Source of the DNA: Obelidium mucronatum
Taxonomy: Eukaryota; Chytridiomycota; Chytridiomycetes; Chytridiales; Chytriomycetaceae
DNA: 54,923 nucleotides
NCBI GenBank assembly: GCA_025765595.1
Contig: JAIVFH010000182.1
Coordinates: forward strand, 1-54,923
Reading direction: 5' to 3'
The translations under genes were made by a program, and so were the position numbers. Below the pieces are notes generated by a model. That model did not search any database, had not been told where the DNA came from, and saw only the letters and a program-made list of their open reading frames with translations. This document shows positions 1-11,328 of the stretch, piece by piece. The first letter of the stretch is position 1, and the number at the start of each line of letters is the position of its first letter.

Positions 1-568
1 GAAGAACGGTGTATGACCAGTAGTGGTTACCAAAGAATTGTTGTAGGCAAATTCGCAAAGCGGTAATTTGGATACCCAATCGTCTTGCTGATAGTTACAG
101 TAAACGCGTAGGTATTGCTCAATGACTTGGTTGAGGACCTCAGTAGATCCATCAGTTTGAGGGTGAAAAGCGGTAGAAATGTTAAGTTTAACGTTTAGGA
201 GTTCCATAAAACGTTGCCAGAAACCACCAGTAAAACGCGGGTCGCGATCGGATACAATGGATCTGGAAGCACCGTGAAGTCTAAAAACTTCCCGAATGTA
301 GATGTCTGCAGTATCAGCACCTGTAGAAGTTTTTACCGTAGGAATAAAATGGGCTTGCTTGGTAAGCCGATCTTTTACCACAAGTAAGACTAATAGGCAA
401 GACAGTAATCCAATCCATAGAGATATCCATCCATGGTTTGGAAGGAACAGGTAAGGGTTGGAGTAGGCCAAATGGAGCATGGCGCGAAGGACGAGAACGC
501 TGACACGCTTCGCAGTTTGCGATGAAACGCTGAACTACACGCGGCATGCGCGGAAACCAGTAATTCAC
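1..568 (-). pseudogene. Integrase fragment of the Ty3 element
   Basis: The minus strand carries the CxxC half of the integrase zinc finger ('CEACQRSRP'), the start of the catalytic core ('WMDISMDWITVLP'), and further on a 'FHPQTDGSTEVLNQ' stretch matching the region around the second Asp and the Glu of Ty3 integrases. The pieces lie in different frames, so the enzyme is broken. The integrase would insert the cDNA copy into the genome. The C-terminal part lies beyond the window edge. Confidence 0.8.
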
Positions 569-2306
569 GAGAGATTAACTCAACTGTTTTAGCAACACCA
601 AAGTGGCCAGCAGCGGGAGCACAGTGACGTTGACGGAAAACTTCAAGTTGAAGCTCCTCAGTTGGAAGGTAAATAAGTTCATCACGAAAGATGAGACCGT
701 TGGATTCAGTGAAGATAATGTGTAACTTGCGCTTCTTGTGTAAGGCGTACAGAGCGGACTTGGAAGTAGCGAGGGTGACGCGATCGATCCAGCTTTTGTC
801 CGAATTGACAATAGTAATGTCATCAATATCCACACGTTGGAATAGCTGAATAAAGTTTTGTTTATGCAGCTCATCGCCTTGCTGAGTGACGTAGTCAGGG
901 CGGCGGGACAGCGCGTCTGGTTTTCCGGAAAGTCGGCCAGGGCGATGAAAAATTTTAAAACTAAATTCCGACAACTTAAACATCCACCTATATTGGCGAC
1001 GGGTAAGTTGCTGAACGGCAGTGAAGTTTTGAAGGCGATCATGATCAGAGAAAACAATGATCGGGTCTGAGGGCTCAACGGCTATTAGGTAATGTCTCCA
1101 AGCCGCGAACGCGTCTACGATGGCAAGCAGTTCCTTGTCGTGAGTATCGTAGTTGATTTCCGCTGGAATTAACTTGCGGGAATGAAAGGCAACAGGGTGT
1201 AACCTTCCATCCGAACCGAACTGGGATAAAATTGCGCCCAGTGCAAAATCTGAGCAATCAGTTTCCACATACACAGTACGACTGGGATCGAAGTGAATCA
1301 GGACCGGAGCGGTGGAGAAGGCATGTTTAAGGTTTTCAAAAGCCGATGCCGCGGCTTCGGACCATGGAAAGGGTCCAATTTTGGCTTCCTTACGCGTTAG
1401 GCTTGTGAGCGGTAGCACAATATCGGAGTAGCCGGTAATAAATTGAGGGTAAAAATTTGCAAATCCAAGAAAAATTTGCACGTCCTTGACAGACTGAGGT
1501 ACCGGCCAACTGGAAACGGTAGCAACCTTGGCAGGATCCATCTTGACACCATCGGCAGAGAAGATATGGCCCAGGAATTCCGTAGAACTGGTATGGAAAG
1601 CGCATTTGGCAGGATTAAGTACCAAGTCGTGTTTTCGCAAGCGCTCCAAGACTTCCTTAACGTGACGTTAGTGTAATTCTTCATCTTCGGAAAAGATTAG
1701 AATGTCATCCAAATAAACGATGACAAACACGCCCAGTAAGTCCGAAAAAATGTCATTCATGAAGTACTGGAAGGCAGCTGGAGCGTTGGTTAGACCGAAA
1801 CTAACCACATTATACTGGAAATGGCCAAACTTGCAGCGAAATGCAGTTTTCCATTCGTCACCAGAGCGTATTCTTAGTAAGTGGTACGCGTCCGGGAGAT
1901 CCAAGTGAGTGAAAATTTTAGCCTTGGATAATTTTCCCGCAAGATCCGTGAACAGCGGTAGCGGAAATTTGTTCTTGACTACGATGTTGTTGATGGCACG
2001 ATAGTCGATACAGAGGCGGAAACCACCATTTGGTTTCTTGACAAAGAAGCAAGGGGCGGCGAACGGAGAGGTAGAGGGAGATATCCAACCTCTAGCCAAG
2101 GCATTAGTAAGATATTCCTGGAGAACTTTTTCTTCGGCTGGGCTCAGTGGATAAATTTTCCCAGCCGGCGGTAATTTTGCCGAAGTTCCATCTTCATTCT
2201 TAACGATCTCGATAGGCAAGTCGTAAGGGCGATGAGGTGGAAGCGGCCGAGGAGTCTCAGACTTGGGTGCAAACACGTCCGAGTACTGCTTGTAGCGTAA
2301 AGGCAC
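390..2306 (-). pseudogene. Reverse transcriptase-RNase H region of the Ty3 element
   Basis: From 2306 down to 1668 the frame encodes the RT fingers and palm: the 'CIDYRAINN' block, 'THLDLPDAYHLLRI', 'FGLTNAPAAFQ' and the catalytic 'VYLDDIL' (YLDD) box. A TAA at 1668-1670 interrupts the same frame. It then continues from 1649 with the RT thumb ('GFANFYPQF'), an RNase H domain ('ETDCSDFALGAIL', 'YDTHDKELLAI', 'FSDHDRL') and the His-rich start of integrase ('HFGVAKTVELI') before the frame is lost near 500. It would copy element RNA into DNA. One internal stop and a terminal frameshift make it a pseudogene. Confidence 0.9.
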
Positions 2307-2316
2307 TCCTCTATCG

Positions 2317-3012
2317 TCAGAATCGATAGCAGACTCCTGATACCTTTGTATTAATCACAGCTGAAATTGACACAGTGGGAGTGTCATCATCTTTAGAAGA
2401 AGTGACATCCATTCGAGCGGCAAAGATAGTAAGCCCGTGTTTCTTGGCAATGCCAAAGAACGCAGTGGTATTAAGCAACTCAACATCGGGTGTAGAACTC
2501 GCTGGCGGATTTTCCGTCGGGATTGAAACAGAAGCGGTAGAAACCTCCAGATCCTTGACAGCTGGATCGTCTGGAGGGGAATAAGGCAAGGCCGTAAAAG
2601 CCTCAGGGGGCACGTGGTCAGCTGACAGGCAAGCCCCATCGGAGAACGTGACCAACATGTGACGCCAATTAACACGAGGGTTGTGAAGGTGAAGCCATGG
2701 AAGACCTAAAATAAGCGGGCAAGAAATATCCGCGACAAGAAGAGACATCGTTTTGGTATGAGAACCAATTTGACAAATTAAAGGTACTGTCTGTTTAGTA
2801 ATGGAGCGAGAGCGCGAACCATCTGCTAAATTAACATTGTACAAAGTGGAGGAAGGAATAACAGGTATTTTATTTCTTAGAGCGAAATCTAAAGAAATAA
2901 GGCCGAAAGCCGAACACCCACTATCCACAAAGGCACCCCAAAAAAAGGGCTTGGTAAGTTTTGGAGATGGAGAAGAAAATTTTTCCCCGACAACAAGTGT
3001 ACATGGAAGCAC
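2317..3012 (-). pseudogene. Aspartic protease region of the Ty3 element
   Basis: An open stretch of about 230 codons holds the retropepsin signature 'AFVDSGCSAFGLIS' and the second conserved 'PLILGLPWLH' block. This is the pseudoprotease fold that matures Gag-Pol. The frame differs from both gag upstream and RT downstream; stops lie in each gap, so at least two indels or lost programmed shifts separate the parts. About 120 residues of low-complexity linker rich in Pro, Ser and Thr follow the protease core, as is common between PR and RT in chromoviruses. Confidence 0.8.
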
Positions 3013-3080
3013 AATCTTGGAATCCTATGATGAGGGAACGGAAAGGTTGACAGTTTGCATCGCCAAACTGGGCAGGGAGT

Positions 3081-4356
3081 TTACGCCTGAGCACCCCTTC
3101 CCTGGGCGCTCCGAGCATTTTTTGCAACCAAGAGAGGGCAAGCTTTGGTGTCAGAAGCACCCTTGCAACCGTCTTGACCACAGTAAGCGCAAAGACCTTT
3201 ATCCTTGCGGCGCTGACGTTCCTCGTGGGTGGGCTTGCCAGACTTGACATCAGCAGCGGCAACATCAGCAGACCCAGAGGGCTTGCAAGCAGCGCCTGGG
3301 TTGTTGGAGCGAGAGCTGGAACCAGAACCTTGGTTACCCTTGGAGGATCCAGAACGTTTGTTGTTAGCAAACACGCGCTCATCGAAGACAATGGCCTTGC
3401 GCATGAGCATGGAGAGGTTGGTTGGTTGAGGTTCCAGACCATCAATATAGTTCATCACGTGAAGCTTGAGACCCTGCTTGAACATCAACATCTTGGTGTA
3501 ATCGTTGTGTTGAGTACCAGCAATCCAACGGAGAAAATCGCGGGCGTAGGCTTGACAAGATGTAGTTTGGGTCAAGGTCTTGGCTTTGTCTTTGGCAATT
3601 GCTTCAGCGACACGTGGATCTTCGCCGAAGAAGGCGGCAAAGACATCCGCAAATTCCTGAAAGCTCTTGAACTGGAGCTCAGGCTTGGCGACGTGGTTGA
3701 TGTACCACTTGGCAGCATTACCACCAAGGTAGGAAACCACGAAAGCAATCTTGGACTTGGTGGAAAGAATTCCCTTGGGTCCAGAATTATCAAAATTGAG
3801 ATAGACTTTGAGCATAAAGTCATCAAAATCATCAGTAGCGAGGCCCTTGAAAACAGGAGGCTTGGCAACACAAAGAGAAATTTTGTCAGACTTGGAGGAT
3901 TTGAACCGGGAACCCGTGTCAGACTGATTATCGGAGTCCGAAGCACTACCAACTGGGCTAACTGAACGTTGACGATGAACTTTACGATCGGCGTTTGATG
4001 ATGCAGCAAACGCTTCAATGACTTTATCAAGACGACTAGATTGATTGCGGACAAGACGAGAAAGAGCCAAAAGGTCCGTACGGAAGGCATCCATGGATGT
4101 GGCCACATCAAATTCATTATCCATGTTGGCTTCCATGTAGCGACTGGCCTCATCAATTCCATCCAGGACATTGTTGGTTTGTTGATCAGACTTCATCAAA
4201 ATCATTCTTGAGAGAGACAAGATCGGGAGCGACGGAGCGACGAGTAAGCAAAGACTGATCAGCGGCGGGGTTTGAAGGACCAGCGGCCGAAGAAGAGGAA
4301 GCAGTGGCAAAACCGACAGATTTCCGAGGGGCGGTAGCAGGAGGAGTATCAGCCAT
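3081..4356 (-). pseudogene. Gag of the Ty3 element, frameshifted near its N-terminus
   Basis: The first ATG is at 4354-4356, only 24 nt inside the LTR. Its frame (Ala/Ser/Pro-rich) runs about 56 codons to a TGA near 4185. The main gag frame (about 3081-4310) is offset by one base, so a single indel separates them. The body has a capsid-like stretch ('FDDFMLKVYLNFDNSG', 'GGNAAKWY', 'FADVFAAFFGE') typical of the retrotransposon gag domain, followed by a Ser/Gly/Asn-rich tail and a Cys-rich 'CAYCGQDGCK' segment resembling a degenerate nucleocapsid knuckle. It ends at TAA. Confidence 0.8.
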
Positions 4357-4380
4357 TATTGTGTTTTAGTTTCAATACTA

Positions 4381-4873
4381 TGTTAGAACCAGATAGTCAA
4401 TAAAAGACTTAAGGGTTCTTGAAGGTACGAGGGCTTAGGGGGCACGACGGCTTGTCCAATAACGGCTTGAGGTCACAAGAGACGGAACAAAGAGTTACAA
4501 AACTGTAAAACTAACACAGAATGTATTGAAACTGAACTAAAACTCAGAGCAGAAAGCTTGCTATTTATGCAAGTTCTGGAATTTCAAATAACAAAAGTTC
4601 AAAAACAGAAAACACACTGAAAATCAAACAGAAATTGTGATAGCAAGAGTGATAGCACAATAATATGTGAAATCAAGAATGATATCACAAAATGAAACAG
4701 AAAAACTTAGTAAAGTGACAAATCAAAGATGACAAATACAAAAATAGAAACTTAAAGTAAAATGTTACTAGCGGGGATCAAACCCGGGTTTCCACCGTGA
4801 GAGTCGCGCGTAATGACCACTAAGCTACAGAAGTATAGAGAAATATCCCTATAAGACAGGGTTATCCCTAACA
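4381..4873 (-). repeat. 5' LTR of the decayed Ty3 element (493 bp)
   Basis: On the minus strand the segment begins TGTTAG and ends CTAACA, a six-base inverted terminus with TG...CA ends, placed 24 nt upstream of the gag ATG. A TATA-like CATAAATAG lies near 4560. No standard TGG-type primer-binding site follows the LTR end; the next bases are TAGTATTG. The partner LTR is outside the window, so the boundary rests on the terminal symmetry and on gag spacing alone. Confidence 0.6.
4766..4836 (-). other. tRNA-like segment inside the LTR
   Basis: The minus strand shows an A-box-like TAGCTTAGTGGTC and a B-box-like GGGTTTGATCCC about 30 nt later, with a Glu-tRNA-like CTCTCAC loop between them. The T stem pairs at 4 of 5 positions, but the acceptor stem does not close properly. 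This is better called a decayed or tRNA-derived sequence than a functional tRNA gene. It lies upstream of the LTR TATA-like box. Confidence 0.45.
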
Positions 4874-4925
4874 GGCACTGCCGAAAAAAAAACGCGCACA
4901 ATCCAAACCACAACAAACAACCAAA

Positions 4926-6890
4926 TCACTCGTAATCTTCAAAGAAAGCATCAACTTTGTCAGAGACTCTGCAGCGAAGATTCAATTCTTTGCTGGTGCC
5001 AAAGGACTCCAATAGTTTGCCATTCATTGGAAACTGCATCCCACTGACATAACCAGTGTATGTAAAACTCTGTGAATCAAACCGTTCAAAAGGAAAACCA
5101 ATTGTTTCCAGCAAGGTGGTAATTGAATCCTCAGGTCCAACAAAAAGGGAACTAGAATGATCTCGTATGTCCAAATTGCCAGCAATATTTCTTTCCAGAG
5201 CAATCCTAGTGGTCCCGAAACGCCTTGGTACCGTAACAGGGATGTTGGAAAGGACCAAATTAGTAGCAGTGAGGGGATTATTGGAACTGTGACTTGATTT
5301 GGGGATTGGGGCATTTGAGGCTCCATCAAAGACTGGAGAGCTCTTGAATATGGGGGATCTTTCACAGAGACCGCGTTTTTTCCATCAAAAATTGGGATAT
5401 CCGGAGGATTGGACAATGTGACTTGTGTTTGATGGGGATCGTCCTCATTTTTTCAATCAGACTAAATTCAAAATTCACAGCTGGTGAAAGACACTTACAA
5501 GATAGTTGACCCACTGACGAATATGATCAGAAGAGAGTAGTAGGTGGCGTCCATCAGCAAGAATGAAGCAGCCCTCCTTGTGCTTATCATTCACAAGACA
5601 CGTGTTCACAACCCGTCGACGAAGTTGGATATCTGTTTCATTGCTGAAAGTTGCGTTTCCTGTAATTAAACGTCTTGCTGATGCCAACGACAGGTTCCGA
5701 GCAAGCTGTTGGTTCCGAGAGGCTGCTGGTTGGATGCGAGAAGCAGTGACTGAAAATTGCGATTTTAGAAGCATTTGCGACGATTGAAAACAGAGATACC
5801 TGATTCCTGCATGGAAATTGCCTTGAAAACAACAAAGGCACTGGATCCCTTGAAGTTAAAATTCTGGAGACGAAGCTTGAATTGGTCTTCTTTGACAATT
5901 GTCTCAGGGTCATTGCCCTTGCTTGTACGTAAGCCAAGAAGCACCAAAGGACTCCAGCTGGGCATTCGATCTTCAACCCTCTTTAGAAGCTGGGCAATTG
6001 TTAACGACTGTGTCTCAAATGAGCTGAGCGGAAGTGAAATGGCGTCCAACTGTTTCAGGCCTCCCCCATATGGCAGACAAACAACTGGAAAAACTGAGAT
6101 ACTGTTACTTCAGTAATAGAGAAATCGAGACTAGCTCTTACGTAAACTGTTTTCAGGCTCAGTAGGTTTCAGTTTCTTGAAAAGCTGGCGGTTGTCAGCG
6201 TCAGGGATAGCCGAAGACTCGTCACTGCTTTCATAATCTGCAACTGTACTGCCTTGTTGTTCACGTTTGCTGCCACGAAGGAAACTGGATGGGGGAGTGC
6301 ATATTTCGAAACTGTTTTCCTTTTCTATAATTACATTGGTAAGCCAGAACAGTAATGAAACCAAGGAAACAAACCAGAAGGCAATTCCAAGATGGGCTTT
6401 CTGTTGGCATCAAAGTCCATACGGTGGCTGTGGCAAAGCGAAATATGCTTTTTAGGAGTAACGCCAGGTTGAGATTCGTGCTTTCGAGAATTCACAAATT
6501 CAGTCTCGCTCTCCTTCACAATTGCACCGCGATTTCTGCCTGGAGCCCGGTGACTAGGAGAACAGCTGCAATTGATTGCATTCTGACGGGTGTTGAGAAT
6601 CAATCAATCAAGTTAGCACAAACAATAAATATAAGTACCACTTTGTGTTCAAAACACTCGTTGCAAAAAAAGCAAGCAGCACGATTAACAAAACTCATGC
6701 ACTTCAGGAAAGTTTTGAGTTTTTCAAATCCCAATGTCTTCTCACTTTGCATGCACAACGGTGCATGCCTCTGGCACGTGGGCACACACTGTTGCATGCC
6801 ATTGGACACGTGTCCCAAAACGTGTTTTAAAAACACTGTTTTTTCACTGTTTTTCACCGGTTTTTCACCGGTTTTTCCCTGTTTTTTCAC
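4926..6890 (-). CDS. Multi-exon gene of unknown function
   Basis: Exons on the minus strand, joined by GT-AG introns of about 50-75 bp: a first exon from ATG 6890 to about 6640, then 6582-6375, 6324-6142, 6084-5800, 5749-5499 and 5421-4926. The phases agree across the junctions from 6375 to 5499, which is the main evidence that this is a gene. The first exon carries a 'CFFCNECFEHK' Cys cluster. The middle is rich in Ser and charged residues. I recognise no domain. In the last exon the frame must change near 5340, where two similar P-x-FDG stretches lie in different frames, so either a small intron or an indel is present. The gene ends about 50 bp before the Ty3 LTR. The exact start is uncertain. 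Confidence 0.5.
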
Positions 6891-6974
6891 TTTCCGGAAA
6901 CTTTATTTTTTGTCAGTGTTCGCATTCTTTTTGCAATCTGCTGTAAAGTAAAATACAGTCAGCTTGCCTTTGGA

Positions 6975-8725
6975 TTATGTCCATCTCCCGTCTTGCCCGT
7001 CATTAACTCTAAATTTGGCCGGCCAGATTCGGGTGAATTCCAAAAGTTGGGCCGGCGTCAGGGGACATTTTACCCGACTCACACGAGCGCGATGTTTCCT
7101 CGAATACGGCCTATGGTTTGCGCCATCATTAACAAATTGCGTTTCCCTATGGTTTGCGCCATCATTAACAAATTGCGTTTCGGGAACTCTGGCTGCTCGC
7201 GCGCGTCCCTGGGGATCTTCACCAAAGTGCTCAACTCCTTCGTTGTCAATTAAGGCGTTGTCAAGTCCGGATCCAGGACCAGAATAACCATTCCGAAGAA
7301 CCATTCCGACTGCAAACACCTGGTTTGGGGTGAGATATCGGTGCATTCTTTTTTTATGATCGTTGTGCGACGCAACAAACTCGTCAAGGCGTTCCTGAAT
7401 TCGAGGTTGATAGACTTGATGCAGCACCCAGAGCTCGCAGTCGTTGTTGATATCAAGCTCCCCTTGGCCCTCTAGTTGGTGAAATATGGACATAAACGAT
7501 TCCAACACTTGAATACGAAGGTCCAGATTGAATTGTTCAATACGTTGATTGTGGACAGAGCGCCCAGCAATGATGGATACTCGACCAGTACCCCTATGTT
7601 GGAGCATGAAATCCGCCACCAGAATATTTTCCCCCCCTGCTTCAACGATAAATCTTCGATATTCTCCCATCAATAACTACCCTTTGTCGCTTCGAACTTG
7701 AGATGGCAATCCATGAGCTTCAACTCCTCCAAGAAACGCTTCCAAAACCGTTTCTGGTCGATTGTTTGTTGACACCACACAAAATGTGACTAAATGGGAG
7801 AACCCATCAATTCCTGCCAAGAGTTTGAGTTTAAAGACAGATATACAACAGTTAAGAAAAACTGACCCGCGTGAACAACAAACTTCCAGCGTATCAGTTT
7901 GTGATTTCCATCAATGTGTTGCAACGAATGTGGTCCAGCAACAGTGTACTTTCGTCTTATGATTGTTTTTACAAGCCGGTTCAAGACTCTGGTCGGATCG
8001 GCTAGCTTGAGAGCGGTTCGCACGCGCTTTCGACTAACCCTCACTCCACATTTTACTCTCAAGTGGCTCATTATACTATCAGCTCCACAATTGGGGAACT
8101 CATTTCTGATTGCAATAACTTTCAATAATAGTTCGTCATCTGAGATATCAGTCCAGTTGTATGGGTCGATAAATCCGCTTTCAAAGACTCGCTTCTTCAG
8201 AGTTTTCGTTGTCACATTAGCCAGTTGAGCTATCAAGAACCAAGTGACTCCAAGAGATCGCAGCTTGTTGACTTCTTCCAAATCAATCAGTAGTCGAGGC
8301 CGACCGCTGAGTCCTGAGTAGGTTGCTTGAATGGCAATCCTCCCGCCATACACCTTCCGTATCTCCTCCTCAACATTTTCAATGCAAATATCCAATGCTC
8401 TCATCTCTTGTTCCAGAATGGGCATGACAACGGAGACAAGTTCCTCTGACAAAACCCGTCGATTCAAGTTGGCATAGTCCCGAATTGTTCCGATGAATGT
8501 TTGACACTGGAGAAGAGTGTCGCGGTCTGTTGAATGCTGAATCATGGCCCTTCGCGATCGGCCAATAAGAAGGAGAGCATGCTGTTCGAAAGAGTCTTGA
8601 AGAGCGATATGGGATGCCATTTCTTCCTGTGGACCCATGTCACCTGCGTCGTCTGGAGCAAAATCCGCTGGATCCAGGAAATGATTGTCAATGAAGTTGT
8701 CCAGGTGTGCATTGATCTCATCCAT
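6975..8725 (-). CDS. Integrase-core (DDE) domain protein, three exons
   Basis: Exons 8725-7867, 7813-about 7681, and about 7636-6975, with a 53-bp first intron (GTCAGT...GGCAG) that restores frame exactly. The N-terminal half is an all-helical leader with a helix-turn-helix-like region. The C-terminal half is an rve-type core of the family widespread in animals and fungi, with 'HIDGNHKLIRWK' (first Asp), 'QVRSDKG' (second Asp) and 'SVHNQRIEQ' (Glu), so the DDE triad looks complete. A G7 run at the third exon start leaves the frame off by one base, which could be an indel or a sequencing error. The family is generally of transposon origin; whether this copy is a domesticated host gene or a mobile element is not clear. 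No flanking terminal repeats were found. Confidence 0.7.
7111..7182. repeat. 36-bp tandem duplication in the DDE gene 3' end
   Basis: A 36-bp unit beginning CTATGGTTTGCGCC occurs twice in direct succession, adding 12 residues in frame ('ETQFVNDGANHR' twice) near the C-terminus of the DDE protein. The copies are almost identical, so the duplication is recent. Confidence 0.9.
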
Positions 8726-9700
8726 CTTTAAAAAAAAGAAAGCGGTGAGAGAAAAAAAGACACTGGTGTGAAAAAAAAAGAAATCGTTGACAGAAAAAAA
8801 AGACACCGGTGTGAAAAAATCAATTTGGTGTTGCGAAAAAAAAAGGTGGTCCGATAAAAAGTGTGTTGCGAAAAAACAATAAGGTGTGGTGCAAACGAAC
8901 AGTGTTGTGAGTTTTTATTGGTTGTTGTACAAAATCAATTAATTCCCATCCCGCCGACGATACCAATGATAAGGGAGACGGAAAAAATTTCCCAATCTTT
9001 TATTGACACACAGGAAAAGACCGGGTGAAAAAATTAAACAAATGGACCTTAACGATATTAACAGCCACGTAATCAAACAAGGCAAGTGCTGATATTTATG
9101 TTGTATGAATATTAATTTTTGTAACTGCGACTTGTATTTGAAAAGGCTCTGGAAGCACCCGTATTGTGAAATGCGCAGTATGTCTGTCGAAATTACCCGC
9201 CAACAAGGAACGTTGGATTATCCATATCCGGAACTGTTCAGTAGTCGCGGATGACATCAAGAAGCGGTTTCCTGCGACTAAACCAAAAGGGTTAACAAAA
9301 GTTCTTGTTGTGGCTGCTAAGTTCGCCCTGTGCTAGTCCGTCGTCGCCCAGTTTTTGCCCCTCTGACTCTGTTTCAAAAGTATCGCAAGCATCCAGTTCC
9401 AGCAGCATGTTGCAATCTGGTCAACGTACGGTTCGTCCTGGATCGCCTCTTGAGAACAACCTGGTCAAATGTGCCAAAATTGGCAACGAACACGTAACTT
9501 TTGCTACCCTGTATACCATGTATAGTATACAGTATACATGCATAATTTGTATACTAAAACTCACTATACATGTATACTGGAAAACCCTAGGTGCATCGTT
9601 GCCAGTTGTGGTAATCCCATGCGACCATTAATAATACACCTATACTTATTGCCCCATTATGCATGTAACCATTACTAGTATTATTTTTATTTATTCAGTA
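8726..9700. other. Non-coding stretch upstream of the DDE gene
   Basis: No convincing gene. 8735-8835 has A-rich repeats around a palindromic CACCGGTG core (two imperfect ~45-bp units), perhaps the 5' region of the DDE gene. 9505-9580 is a cluster of short GTATAC/CATGTATA palindromes. Open frames here lack any protein-like character. Confidence 0.5.
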
Positions 9701-10101
9701 TCACTTTACGATACTCAGCGCCGGCAGCTGCCGCATCGGCGGCCCTTGAAGACTGCTTTCGGTTAAAGTGCCGATTCGTTTAGAGTCACTCAACACTCGT
9801 ACGCCCCCGACGCGAGCACGGGATGCGGCACGTCGCGCGGTCGCGGGCCCGCCACTCATGAGTTGGTTCAAACAAAGACCCAAAGGAAAAAGGAAAACTG
9901 TCAAGGGAGCCAAAACCGCAAAAGTACATAATAGCAGTAAGCACACCTTTAATATCCTCACCGCAAAGTAAGGACCGGTGGCGGTCGAAGGGGACGAAGT
10001 TGGTTGGCTCAGCCAATCAGATTGCAAGGAAATGCCCAGGAATCGTTGCCCTCCTCAGAATTAAGCTTGCAGAGACTCACGATTCGAAACGTGAGTGATA
10101 A

Positions 10102-10362
10102 ATGGAGGTCGGGGCCCCATCGGGCCGCCGCCTCAAGCCCTCATCGAGATCTGCATTGATGACCCACCTGGGCGACGCGCACAGCGTTGCATTCACCGTG
10201 GCCTTCGAGCTGGTGACGCAGGGCGAGCTCCTCGCCGTGCTGAGCGCCCTGAACGAAGGCTACGAAGGCCGCCGCATCTTCAACTTCAACTTCCCGCCGA
10301 CGACTTGGCGCTTTCGCGGAAGGAATGCAATGCGTGGCGCAATCGTTTTGAGACCTCTACAA
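10102..10362 (+). pseudogene. GC-rich coding fragment of unknown origin
   Basis: A stretch clearly richer in G+C than its surroundings reads as plausible protein in one plus frame ('HSVAFTVAFELVTQGELL', then 'NEGYEGRRIFNFNF'), with third-position G/C preference unlike neighbouring genes. It ends at the T16-G29 tract. The first ~43 bp recur at 14130-14172. It could be a fragment of a transferred or processed gene. I do not recognise the family. Confidence 0.3.
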
Positions 10363-10369
10363 ATGAGTG

Positions 10370-10375
10370 TTTTTT

Positions 10376-10414
<39 letters not shown>
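10370..10414. repeat. T16-G29 homopolymer tract
   Basis: Sixteen T followed directly by twenty-nine G on the plus strand. The G run could form intramolecular quadruplexes. Such a long pure G run is rare, and its length is probably inexact in any assembly. Confidence 0.95.
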
Positions 10415-10416
<2 letters not shown>

Positions 10417-10640
10417 TCACCAACACCAACTCCCCCAATCGCAGGCTGACCGGGAGACTACCGAAATCTGAACGGGATGACATTCTACAGCAAGGATGTG
10501 AATTTGCGAAGTACTGTTTGGGTTTGTTGAAGCGCGGGCCTTCGTTGGACTCTTCTTCTGGAATACAGGACCACTTAAATACAAGAGTGGCGCCTGAGAA
10601 GTGCAAACAAACATGTAAAGGTCGATCTGGAATACCGTGA

Positions 10641-11328
10641 TTGCCATCGATTTTTTTAAGAGTGAATAAAGAATCGTTTATGGGTATTTTATTGAAACCG
10701 AGCAGTTGCTCGGTTTGGTTGCGACTTCAATCGGCCCGTAACGTAACTCCGCGTGCCACAAACGCCTTCCATTTCAAGATAATTCAAATTCGGGACTTTT
10801 TTTACAAGTACTGAGCATTGCATGGCTGTTGTTTGTTTTATTGTTGGTTTCTACTGTGGACATGCAAGATTCATAAAACGAAAAACCGAAAAGTACATAT
10901 ATGTTCTTGACACCTTTTATACATCTTCTAATACATTGCCTTTACTAACTTGACTGTTGCTATCACTGCAAACAGCTTCAAAATTTCCAAAAACCATGCA
11001 AAACATGCACCGCCCCTGTAAACGCCCCATGCAGACGACTTTCTGGGTTAGTTTCTGATACCTGCATCTGGCGAAGTCCGATGTACCCTCTTCTTCGAAG
11101 GTTGAGCAAGCAGTCCTATGCCATCCTGTCATCCACATGGACTCAAGCGAACAACTTTCATGTTAGCACATCGCAAAGGCGGTTGCTATCGACGTACACC
11201 CCTGTGTACCGTAGTCAGGACCTCGTACAAAAAAAGGTGGTCGGGAAAATAATTTTCCCTTTTCTTTGAAATTTAAAAACAAGCCCAGCCTCAAAAAGAA
11301 AAGCATGATTATAGAAAGATTTTACATT
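10641..11328. other. Intergenic, nothing recognised
   Basis: AT-rich sequence without protein-like frames. It lies downstream of the PB1 gene, so its right end probably contains that gene's 3' UTR. Confidence 0.4.

Larger units (their letters stand above)
1..4873 (-). mobile_element. Decayed Ty3/gypsy LTR retrotransposon, truncated by window start
   Basis: The minus strand reads 5' LTR (4381-4873), gag, protease, reverse transcriptase, RNase H and integrase, which is the Ty3 order. The integrase core runs off the window start, so the 3' LTR is not seen. The element is dead as it stands: gag shifts frame after about 55 codons, gag and protease are separated by stops in different frames, an in-frame TAA splits RT at 1668-1670, and the frame changes again before the integrase. 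It is unrelated in sequence to the LTR element of the palindrome. It lies about 50 bp downstream of the 3' end of the gene at 4926-6890. Confidence 0.9.

Noticed and set aside
6841..8835. TTTTTCACCGG-type repeats on both sides of the DDE gene as transposon ends
   Set aside because: The motifs are short, occur in the same rather than inverted orientation, and one set lies in a likely coding exon of the neighbouring gene.
9701..10027. Open frames on both strands near 9.7-10.0 kb
   Set aside because: Overlapping frames in several registers, no protein-like character, no splice support.
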